From contig JBDXCG010000004.1 in NCBI GenBank assembly GCA_039980455.1, forward strand, positions 248,001 through 312,000: a stretch of 64,000 bases of DNA, given 5' to 3'. Positions 18,512-25,834 of this stretch are shown piece after piece; within the stretch, counting starts at the first letter, position 1, and each line of letters opens with the position of its first letter. The notes under the pieces were generated by a model. The model did not search any database, was not told the DNA's origin, and worked only from the letters and a program-made list of their open reading frames with translations. Source of the stretch: CALINF01 sp039980455 (lineage in GTDB: Bacteria > Pseudomonadota > Gammaproteobacteria > Pseudomonadales > Halieaceae). The position numbers were made by a program, and so were the translations under genes.

Positions 18512-18814
18512 ATCGGTGTAGACCCCACTGCTATATTAATTTAGGTATTTTGGACGTTTTCGCCCGCCAACAGCCTCTTTCGAGCCGTTTGCCCCTACTG
18601 GGTTTTCCTAAGGGTCGACGAGAGTATCACAGCTCTTGGGATATGGTAATTATGCTGAAAATTCACGCCGCCTATACGGCGCCAGGCTCTCCAGATCGGA
18701 ATTTCAAGCGCTCAAAAGCCTGAAAGCACAGCCTTCTGGCATAAAAAAGGCCCCGCCAGCTGCCTGGGGGGCCTAAGACTGAATTGGACCTGATGTCAGT
18801 CTGTAGCCAACTGC
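18512..18814. other. Intergenic region between pntAA and chrR
   Basis: This 303-base gap must contain the promoter of pntAA (minus strand, near 18512-18620) and holds the terminator of rpoE-chrR at 18743-18773. I see no open frame with a ribosome site and no repeat. The AT-rich patch at 18530-18552 is a possible -10 area for pntAA, but no clear -35 pairs with it. Confidence 0.5.
18743..18773 (-). terminator. Rho-independent terminator after chrR
   Basis: On the minus strand AGGCCCC pairs with GGGGCCT across an AG- and C-rich loop and runs into six T. It lies about 40 bases after the chrR stop and closes the rpoE-chrR transcript. The plus strand has no T-run here. Confidence 0.85.
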
Positions 18815-19471
18815 CTAACCGGTACGCAGTTGGAGAAAGGGGTTCATCCAGCGGTACTTCCAACCAGTGAACTTGAGTGGGGCGTCGAGCACCGCCAAAC
18901 AGATACAATCTTCGGACTGCAGTGCAGTAGGGGCATGTGTATCATCGGCTTCCCGATAGATAAAGTCACCCTCATGGTAGCTACCGGCCGAGTCCGAAAA
19001 ACCACCTTGTAAAACCAGCGTCATCTCCGAACCGCCATGTTTATGATCGGGTATACGTCCACCAGCCTTGATGTGGTAAAGCGCAAATTCGAAATCCGGA
19101 TCGCCCGTCTTCAGATAGCTGATACGCAGTGCATCTGTGATCTTCTTCCAGCTTAGATCAGAAAAGTCGCCTTTCATTAATCGTTGCAGGATTGCGGGAG
19201 TACGCCCAGTGGAGGCGGCCTCCGCCGGGCTATAGCTCAATGGCGCAGTCTCATCGAGTCGGGCCAGAACCATATCCAGCACGTTTTCCGAGACGGGCTC
19301 TGCACTGAGATTGCTGAACAGTGCGCCCCCTACATTCTGCAGGTTAGCAACTGATCGACGACACTGGTCGCAGTAGTTGAGGTGGGCCGACACGCACGCA
19401 GTCTGTGCCAGAGGCAAAGTGCCTGCCGCGTGCTCTGTAAGTAACTCTAAACTTGGATGAAATTTAGCCAT
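18815..19471 (-). CDS. chrR: Zinc anti-sigma factor of the ChrR family (cupin C-terminal domain)
   Basis: A 218-residue anti-sigma factor expected to hold RpoE inactive until singlet oxygen or a related signal arrives. The N-terminal zinc-binding anti-sigma domain shows His5, His30, Cys34 and Cys37, matching the H-H-C-C set of Rhodobacter ChrR shifted by one. The C-terminal cupin-like domain has His143, His145, Glu149 and His179, matching the second metal set, and the CIC pair at 189-191. So both sensor sites look intact. It lies 4 bases after rpoE and ends at a clear terminator. Confidence 0.92.
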   Translation of the reverse strand: MAKFHPSLELLTEHAAGTLPLAQTACVSAHLNYCDQCRRSVANLQNVGGALFSNLSAEPVSENVLDMVLARLDETAPLSYSPAEAASTGRTPAILQRLMKGDFSDLSWKKITDALRISYLKTGDPDFEFALYHIKAGGRIPDHKHGGSEMTLVLQGGFSDSAGSYHEGDFIYREADDTHAPTALQSEDCICLAVLDAPLKFTGWKYRWMNPFLQLRTG

Positions 19472-19475
19472 AATA

Positions 19476-20078
19476 TTAAAGTCTTTCTACCTGAATCTGT
19501 AATTTCTGAATCGCCAGTCGAACACGGGATTTAACCGTACCCAATGGCAAGTCCAACTCCGCGGCAGCCTCTGCATGAGACTTCCCTTCCATATATACCT
19601 TGGCAAGAATCTGGGCCTGATCCGACGGTAAGGTTCCCATTAGCTCCCGAACCTGCTCGCTACCGCGCTTACTCTGCAACATCGAAAAGGGTTCTTCATG
19701 CTCCTGATCGAGGCTGAAGTCCTCAGACGCCAGAGGCGTATCAAACTTCTGTAAGCGTCGAAACATATCGGTGCGACAGTTTCTGGCGATTGTGTACACC
19801 CAGGTACTAGCCGCGGCCTTCTCCGGATTGAAGCCGCCGGCCTTTTGCCATACCTTCAACATTACTTCTTGAACCAACTCGTCTGCGTGTGTCGCTGACA
19901 TCGTTGACCCAGAAAGTGCAAACGCCTTGATCAGGGGAGCAAAATGTCGGAAAAACCGGGTAAACGCCGCCCTGTCTTCATTCTGCGCTATCAGCGCCAG
20001 ACACTCGCTCCATTCGTCAGTACGCCTACCCGTGGGTACTTTCCACGCACTCGACCCGTTGTTTGGTTTTCCTTCCAC
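19476..20078 (-). CDS. rpoE: ECF sigma factor RpoE of the ChrR-controlled type
   Basis: A 200-residue extracytoplasmic-function sigma factor. Region 2 is seen in ADELVQEVMLKVWQKA and TWVYTIARNCRTDMFRR; region 4 in YMEGKSHAEAAAELDLPLGT and VKSRVRLAIQKL. The open frame extends to 20234, but that start would lie upstream of the gene's own promoter (20111-20140). The GTG at 20078, with CAGGG about 10 bases upstream and a leader of roughly 26 bases, gives the usual family length. It is co-transcribed with chrR and very likely autoregulated. Its other clear target here is the divergent operon at 20247. Confidence 0.88.
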   Translation of the reverse strand: MEGKPNNGSSAWKVPTGRRTDEWSECLALIAQNEDRAAFTRFFRHFAPLIKAFALSGSTMSATHADELVQEVMLKVWQKAGGFNPEKAAASTWVYTIARNCRTDMFRRLQKFDTPLASEDFSLDQEHEEPFSMLQSKRGSEQVRELMGTLPSDQAQILAKVYMEGKSHAEAAAELDLPLGTVKSRVRLAIQKLQIQVERL

Positions 20079-20110
20079 CCTGTAACCCTGTTTTTTGCGG
20101 ATTTGCTGAA

Positions 20111-20140
20111 GTATACGCCCCTGTCTCAACAACGGATCAC
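20111..20140 (-). promoter_or_regulatory. SigmaE-type promoter of rpoE-chrR
   Basis: On the minus strand TGATCC (20140-20135) is followed by an 18-base spacer ending GGCG and then TATACT (20116-20111). The -35 box and spacing equal those of the plus-strand promoter at 20166-20195 and fit the TGATCC-N18-TAAGA-like motif I recall for Rhodobacter sigmaE. Transcription should begin near 20104, downstream of the longest rpoE frame start. Confidence 0.78.
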
Positions 20141-20165
20141 CACAAGACCATAAACGAAACAGGGT

Positions 20166-20195
20166 TGATCCATTGCTCAAAACAAGGCGTAACTT
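20166..20195 (+). promoter_or_regulatory. SigmaE-type promoter of the flavoprotein-DUF1365-CFA operon
   Basis: TGATCC (20166-20171), an 18-base spacer ending GGCG, then TAACTT (20190-20195). The match to the divergent rpoE promoter covers the -35 box, the spacer length, the last four spacer bases and most of the -10 box. The TTG start of the first gene is 51 bases past the -10 box. Confidence 0.8.
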
Positions 20196-20246
20196 GGACA
20201 TGAAATCGACAAACGCCGGTAAACGCGTGCACAACGGAGACTACAC

Positions 20247-21506
20247 TTGAAAATTGCAGTTATAGGGTCGGGAGTTTCAGGGTTGGCAAGTGCTCACTAC
20301 CTCAGCGAGCAGCATGAAGTCACGGTTTTTGAAAGCAGCGACCGAATTGGCGGCCACACCGCCACCATGGATGTCAAACTGGGTACGCGTCGCTACGCCA
20401 TCGACACGGGCTTTATCGTGTTTAACGACTGGACCTACCCCAACTTCATAGCGCTTATGGATGAACTGGGCGTAACCAGCAAGCCAACGGCTATGGGCTT
20501 TAGCGTCAACGACTTAAATTCCGGTTTGGAATACTCCGGCACCAATCTCGACTGCTTGTTTGCACAACGACGTAACCTTGTATCCCCCCGGTTTCTGGCG
20601 ATGGTTCGCGATATCCTGCGTTTCAACAAGGAATCAATAGCCGATCTAGAGTCAGACAAACTCAATGAGTCCGAAACCCTCGGAGATTACTTGCAACGCA
20701 ACGGCTACAGTGAGGGCTTTCGCGAGCAATACCTTATCGCCATGGGGTCAGCCATCTGGTCCGCTGACTGTGAAACGATGATGGCGTTTCCCGTCAGCTT
20801 TTTCGTTCGCTTCTTCAAAAATCATGGCCTGTTGTCAGTGAAAAACCGGCCCCAATGGCGAGTCATTGAGGGAGGCTCAAGAGAGTATCTTCGACCTCTA
20901 TGCCAGCGCTTTGAATCCCGCATCCACACCAACGCAGAGGTTAAAGAAATCCAACGACATCCTGCAGGCGTCGACATTAGCCTGACAGACGGTCGTTCTT
21001 TTAGCTTCGATCAGGTAGTGATAGCGGCTCACTCGAATCAGGCATTGGCCATGCTAGGTGACCCAACAACACAGGAGCAGGAAATTCTGGGCGCGATGCC
21101 CTATCAATCCAACGATGTCGTTCTGCATACTGATACTCGTCTATTGCCGAAAAACAAGAAGACCTGGTCCAGCTGGAACTATCAGTTGGGTGTAAGTGAT
21201 GACAGGGCAGTAGTGACCTACAACATGAATATCCTGCAAGGCATTCAGGCCCCGGAGACGTTCTGCGTAACATTGAACAATACAGAGGCCATTAATCCGA
21301 ACCTGATTCTCGGTCGCTTCAATTATGACCACCCCGTTTTCTCTCTAAAGGGAATGGCCGCACAACAACGTTGGGAAGAAATCAACGGCGTCAACAACAC
21401 CTGGTACTGCGGTGCCTACTGGCACAACGGCTTTCATGAAGATGGCGTCGTTAGCGCGCTGCGAGTTGCCGATGCTCTCCAACAATCGGCTCAGGTCGCT
21501 GCGTGA
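20247..21506 (+). CDS. FAD-dependent amine-oxidase-family flavoprotein
   Basis: A 419-residue oxidoreductase. The FAD dinucleotide-binding motif GSGVSGLASAHYL is at residues 7-19, followed by the acceptor Glu in VTVFESSDRIGGHTATM. The C-terminal FAD contact GAYWHNGFHEDGVVSALR is typical of the NAD(P)-binding amine oxidase family. The start is TTG with GGAG 7 bases upstream. It forms an operon with DUF1365 and CFA-synthase genes (4-base overlaps) behind a sigmaE-type promoter. In alphaproteobacteria related clusters respond to singlet oxygen; a role in modifying unsaturated membrane lipids is inferred. Confidence 0.87.
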   Translation: MKIAVIGSGVSGLASAHYLSEQHEVTVFESSDRIGGHTATMDVKLGTRRYAIDTGFIVFNDWTYPNFIALMDELGVTSKPTAMGFSVNDLNSGLEYSGTNLDCLFAQRRNLVSPRFLAMVRDILRFNKESIADLESDKLNESETLGDYLQRNGYSEGFREQYLIAMGSAIWSADCETMMAFPVSFFVRFFKNHGLLSVKNRPQWRVIEGGSREYLRPLCQRFESRIHTNAEVKEIQRHPAGVDISLTDGRSFSFDQVVIAAHSNQALAMLGDPTTQEQEILGAMPYQSNDVVLHTDTRLLPKNKKTWSSWNYQLGVSDDRAVVTYNMNILQGIQAPETFCVTLNNTEAINPNLILGRFNYDHPVFSLKGMAAQQRWEEINGVNNTWYCGAYWHNGFHEDGVVSALRVADALQQSAQVAA

Positions 21507-22264
21507 AGTCCAAACTCTACACCGGTAGCCTGCGTCATCGCAGGCACAAGCCGCGAGAGCACCGGTTCAGCTACCGGCTGTTTATGCCGTTCATCCACCT
21601 GGCAGAGCTACCAGAGCTGTTCAATGGCAATCCACTGTGGTCAGCCACCGGTTTCGCGCTTGCTCGATTCAAGCGCAGCGACTTTCTCGGCGATGAGAAC
21701 CTGCCGCTGGAAGACGAAGTACGTAGAAGAATCCGGGAAGAAACCGGCGAGAGCCACACAGGACCAATCTACCTGCTCGCAAACCTGCGCTATTTTGGCT
21801 ACCAGATGAACCCTATCGCCTGCTACTACTGCTTCAATGAAGACGAAACAGAACTGCAATATCTGGTCGCTGAAGTTAACAACACACCTTGGGATGAGCG
21901 CCACAGCTACGTCCTGCGCGGACCGGACGCTGGGCACTGGCTGACTACAGAGTTTGAGAAAAAATTTCACGTCTCACCTTTCAACCCCATGGGTATGCAC
22001 TACCAATGGCGTAGCAACACGCCAGACAAAAGGCTCGTGCTACATATGGCGACCACGGTCGGCGCAGACACCATTTTCGACGCCACATTGGCAATGAAGG
22101 CACAGCCCATGACTCGGGGCGCACTAAACAAAATGCTGCTGCGCTATCCCTTCATGACTGCAAAGGTGGCATTGGCTATCTACTGGCAGGCGATAAAACT
22201 GTTTATCAAGAAAGTACCCTTTTACCCTCACCCGGGACCCGAAGCTTCTGGAGCATTGAAATGA
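21503..22264 (+). CDS. DUF1365 family protein
   Basis: A 253-residue protein of the DUF1365 family, recognised by the N-terminal LYTGSLRHRRHKPREHRFSY, YLLANLRYFGYQMNPIACYY and VNNTPWDERHSYVL. Members nearly always sit between a flavin amine oxidase and a CFA synthase, as here. The reaction is unknown; Arg/His-rich and Tyr-rich conserved blocks suggest an enzyme working at the membrane. The GTG start overlaps the flavoprotein stop by 4 bases, and the stop overlaps the cfa start by 4 bases. Confidence 0.9.
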   Translation: MKSKLYTGSLRHRRHKPREHRFSYRLFMPFIHLAELPELFNGNPLWSATGFALARFKRSDFLGDENLPLEDEVRRRIREETGESHTGPIYLLANLRYFGYQMNPIACYYCFNEDETELQYLVAEVNNTPWDERHSYVLRGPDAGHWLTTEFEKKFHVSPFNPMGMHYQWRSNTPDKRLVLHMATTVGADTIFDATLAMKAQPMTRGALNKMLLRYPFMTAKVALAIYWQAIKLFIKKVPFYPHPGPEASGALK

Positions 22265-23523
22265 GCAATATGAGCGTGAGCCAAATCACCGTGTTACCAC
22301 AGGTACGTAGCCTCGTATCTGGAGAACAGATATCGAGACGTATTCTCTTTCGCGTACTCGAAAAAATGTCAGTGGGTAGCCTGATCATTCATGATGGCTC
22401 TGAAACTTTTCGCTTCGGCAACGCAAGCAATCCGGCGCACCCGCATGCGGAAGTCTATGTGCACAGCCCACGAGCCTATATCAAAGTACTGATGGGAGGC
22501 ACTATTGCCTCCGGAGAGGCCTATATTGATGGCGACTGGTCCTCGCCTGACCTCACTGCCGTTACTCGTGTGTTCAGTGCCAATATGGCTACCATGGAAA
22601 CAATGCAAAGCCGCCAGCACTGGTATACAAAGTTGGGGCTGAAACTGGCTCACTACATGAACCGCAATACAGCCTCTGGTTCACGCAAGAATATCTCCGC
22701 GCACTACGATCTCGGAAACAATTTCTTCAACCTGTTTCTCGATCCAACCATGATGTACTCGGCCGCGATCTTCGAAGACCGATCTGCATCTTTAGAGCAG
22801 GCTTCCATCGCCAAGCTCGACGAGATATGCAAACAGCTGGAGTTACAGCCAGGCGATCATCTGCTGGAAATTGGAACCGGCTGGGGCGGGATGGCCATTC
22901 ACGCCGCCAGCCACTATGGCTGCCAGGTGACAACAACGACGATATCGCGCGAACAATATGAGTATGCAAAGGAGAAGGTTGCCGAGCTTGGCCTGACCGA
23001 TCAAATCAATGTGATCTGTGAAGACTATCGCGACCTCACGGGTAGCTATGACAAGCTGGTTTCCATTGAAATGATTGAAGCTGTGGGCCACGAGTTCTAC
23101 GACAGCTACTTCACCAAGTGCAGCGAGCTACTGAAACCAAGCGGCAAGATGGTGATTCAGGCAATAACAATGACTGACCAGCGCTATGAAGATGCGAAAA
23201 ATCGCGTGGACTTCATCAAGCGGTATATCTTTCCGGGTGGTTGCCTGCCCTCAATGAGCATCATCGCTAAACACGTCGCCGATAATACGGATATGCAGAT
23301 AGTGCATGTACGGGACATCACGCAAGACTATGCTATTACACTGGCAACCTGGCGGGAGCGCTTTCTCGATCAGCTCGATGCAGTGCAAGCTCAAGGGTTT
23401 GATGAGCGCTTTATTCGGATGTGGGAGTTTTACCTCAGCTATTGCGAGGGCGGCTTTAGAGAGCGGATTATCGGCACAGTGCAATTAGCGTTTGCCAAGC
23501 CCGAATATCGCGTTTCCAAATAG
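22261..23523 (+). CDS. cfa: Cyclopropane-fatty-acyl-phospholipid synthase family methyltransferase
   Basis: A 420-residue SAM-dependent methyltransferase that acts on double bonds of acyl chains in membrane phospholipids. The SAM site is LEIGTGWGGMAIHAA; the substrate region ISAHYDLGNNFFNLFLD precedes it, and the core YIFPGGCLPSM with the conserved cyclase residues follows. As the last gene of a sigmaE-type operon it probably modifies lipids during photo-oxidative stress. Besides cyclopropanation, relatives in Rhodobacter make a methylated precursor of furan fatty acids, so the product cannot be fixed from sequence. Confidence 0.92.
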   Translation: MSNMSVSQITVLPQVRSLVSGEQISRRILFRVLEKMSVGSLIIHDGSETFRFGNASNPAHPHAEVYVHSPRAYIKVLMGGTIASGEAYIDGDWSSPDLTAVTRVFSANMATMETMQSRQHWYTKLGLKLAHYMNRNTASGSRKNISAHYDLGNNFFNLFLDPTMMYSAAIFEDRSASLEQASIAKLDEICKQLELQPGDHLLEIGTGWGGMAIHAASHYGCQVTTTTISREQYEYAKEKVAELGLTDQINVICEDYRDLTGSYDKLVSIEMIEAVGHEFYDSYFTKCSELLKPSGKMVIQAITMTDQRYEDAKNRVDFIKRYIFPGGCLPSMSIIAKHVADNTDMQIVHVRDITQDYAITLATWRERFLDQLDAVQAQGFDERFIRMWEFYLSYCEGGFRERIIGTVQLAFAKPEYRVSK

Positions 23524-23554
23524 CCGCTTTGGCCGACGCTATACCCGCTCCGGC

Positions 23555-25834
23555 TCAGCGCTCCTGATATTGCCACCAAGGGGCAAGCAGTGATCGATAA
23601 TCGGGTTGGCGCAATCGGGTATCTATCAAGAGCGCGCGGCCACGATCGGATTCGTGGCGAATCACTCGCCCCAACGCCTGATTCACCTTCTGCAGGCCAG
23701 GATAGCGGTAGGCGTAGTCAAAGCCTCGCCCATAGCGTGACTCAAAATAGTCCCTTAGCTGTTCTGTTTCCCGGTTGAACTGTGGCAGACCCACACCAAC
23801 CACGATCACACTTTTAAGCAACTCGCCTGGCAAATCGATGCCCTCACCAAAAATACCTCCGAGTATGCAGAACGCCGCTGCAGATTGTGACCGCTCCAGC
23901 AGCGATAACAAACCGGCGCGTTGATCCTCATCCATCGCAGATCTTTGTACCCATATCTCGCGATCGGGCAACACTCGCTCGGGTTCCAGCGCATCGAGCA
24001 CAGCCTGAAGGTAGGCATAAGACGGAAAATAAACGATGCAGTTGCCATCTTCCTCCCGTAACCATTGCACAAGTAACTCTGCGAGCGCGGGAAGAGATTG
24101 TTCACGCTGACGAAAGCGGGTATCCACCGAGCCTGCAATATCTACTGTCAGCTGCGAGGAGGCAAACGGAGATGGCAGAGACAGACACACAGCCTCTTGC
24201 TTCATACCCAGGCATGCTTGCATCCATTGCAATGGAGACAGGGTGGCAGAAAAAGCAACCAGCGCGTGTAGATTAGCGCTTTTTTCGGCTAACAAACGGG
24301 CTGGATCAAGGCATATCAAACTCAATGACAGGGATTGCGCCGCTTTGGAGCGGGTTAACTCACAGCGAAAATCAGCACCCCAATTCTCCAGCACGCGCTG
24401 AAACTGCAACACCTCAAACAGGCTTTCCAATACTTGAGGAAAGCGACCCACTAGCGACGGTTCAAGCGCGAGTTGCTCTCCCAACTCCGCCACAAACAGT
24501 TGCAATGCATCGATAACCTCTGAGGGAACTTCCTCCAAAACATGCAGAAATGGCTCATCCCAATCACGTTTTTGCATGGCCAGCATACTTCGATTAACTC
24601 TATCAAAGGGTCGCTTCAGTGCTCTCGGCAACCCCTTACGGCGTTGTAAGAACGCTGCCTTGGCAAGGCCCGCCCGATACATGCTACGCGCTCGCGATGG
24701 CAGGTTATGGGCTTCGTCCAACAGCACGGTTGTTCGCAATCCATACTCATCAGCAGCGTCATTCAATGTGGCACTCAAACTGAATACATAGTGCACATCT
24801 GCAACAACTACATCAGTCCAGCGCACCAGGTCGAGTGTCAGTTGGTATGGACAAAGATCGTGTTTTCTCGCAACCATCTCCACTGCGTCACGGTCTAAAA
24901 ACTGGGTAGCCACAGCCTCTTCTCTGGCGCTCGGTAACTTATCGTAATAGCTCTTTGCAAAGCGGCAGTCATCGGGATGGCAGGCATGTCCGGGTGAGAA
25001 ACAGATGCGGTCCTTGGCCGTGACTGTGAGCGCTGAAACACTCATACCTTGCTTGCGAAAATGCTTAAGTGTGTCTTGAGCAGCGATCTTGCCAGCCGTG
25101 CGCGCGGTACTAAAGATAACCTGATCGTGCTTGCCTTGCGCTTGTGCCTTGAGCGCCGGAAACAACGTGGCCGCAGTCTTACCCATGCCGGTGGGCGCTT
25201 CCAGTAATAGCTGCCCTGCCTGGTCCACACACTTATAAACCAGTTCGGCCATTCCGCGTTGGCCACTGCGAAACTCGCCATAGGGAAATATTGCATCTGC
25301 CACTGTGGAGTTACGCAACCCTTGCCGCTCGGTGACTCCGCGCAGCCAATGACCATAGTTCGCTAAAGTGTCATCCAAAAAAAGGCGCAGCTCGTCGGCG
25401 GTATAGTGCTGCTCGAGCGGATACTCGCGATCCTCATCCAACTGTAGCCAGGTGAGTCGCACCGTCAGCGCGTCCAGAGAAAGCGCATCGGCAATAAGCG
25501 CCGCATAGAGTCGTCCTTGTGCAAGATGTTCCCTAACGACAGTGTCGGGAATGACGGCAGGATTCACCCGGCAGGTTTTGATTTCTTCAACCAGCTGTTC
25601 GCTCGCATCAAATCCGTCAGCACGACCCCGCACATGCAGGGTCACTCCAGCTACCTCAGTGATCAGCTCGACCCCATATTCACTTTGGTAAGAGGCCGGG
25701 CGTCGTTGATAGACTCTTTGGTGGCCCTCTATTCCCTGAACCCCGGTTGGTGAAGCCGAATAGCGTTGATCAATGTCGCCCCGTCGATGGCAGAACACAA
25801 CCAGATCGCGTACGGACACTGTGAAGTCAGGCAT
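23555..25834 (-). CDS. Nuclease-helicase: PD-(D/E)XK domain fused to Rad3/XPD-type helicase
   Basis: A 759-residue protein. Residues about 50-130 show a PD-(D/E)XK nuclease core: Asp73 in RGRADGF and Glu84-Ile-Lys86. The rest is a superfamily 2 Rad3/DinG-type helicase with Walker A EAPTGMGKTAA, an iron-sulfur cysteine set (CFSPGHAC, DDC, then LCPYQ), the DEAH box LLDEAHNLPSR and motif VI QALGRVIRHESDRG. The start ATG at 25834 overlaps the FAN1 stop by 8 bases. The pairing implies joint action on crosslinked or branched DNA. A DinG-like role alone is the alternative. Confidence 0.9.
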   Translation of the reverse strand: MPDFTVSVRDLVVFCHRRGDIDQRYSASPTGVQGIEGHQRVYQRRPASYQSEYGVELITEVAGVTLHVRGRADGFDASEQLVEEIKTCRVNPAVIPDTVVREHLAQGRLYAALIADALSLDALTVRLTWLQLDEDREYPLEQHYTADELRLFLDDTLANYGHWLRGVTERQGLRNSTVADAIFPYGEFRSGQRGMAELVYKCVDQAGQLLLEAPTGMGKTAATLFPALKAQAQGKHDQVIFSTARTAGKIAAQDTLKHFRKQGMSVSALTVTAKDRICFSPGHACHPDDCRFAKSYYDKLPSAREEAVATQFLDRDAVEMVARKHDLCPYQLTLDLVRWTDVVVADVHYVFSLSATLNDAADEYGLRTTVLLDEAHNLPSRARSMYRAGLAKAAFLQRRKGLPRALKRPFDRVNRSMLAMQKRDWDEPFLHVLEEVPSEVIDALQLFVAELGEQLALEPSLVGRFPQVLESLFEVLQFQRVLENWGADFRCELTRSKAAQSLSLSLICLDPARLLAEKSANLHALVAFSATLSPLQWMQACLGMKQEAVCLSLPSPFASSQLTVDIAGSVDTRFRQREQSLPALAELLVQWLREEDGNCIVYFPSYAYLQAVLDALEPERVLPDREIWVQRSAMDEDQRAGLLSLLERSQSAAAFCILGGIFGEGIDLPGELLKSVIVVGVGLPQFNRETEQLRDYFESRYGRGFDYAYRYPGLQKVNQALGRVIRHESDRGRALLIDTRLRQPDYRSLLAPWWQYQER

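Noticed and set aside
18512..18740. Possible small RNA or leader ahead of pntAA
   Set aside because: There is no stable hairpin with a T-run and no clear promoter, so there is nothing to support a call.
20078..20234. Long N-terminal extension of the sigma factor
   Set aside because: It would begin upstream of the promoter that drives the gene and adds non-family residues.
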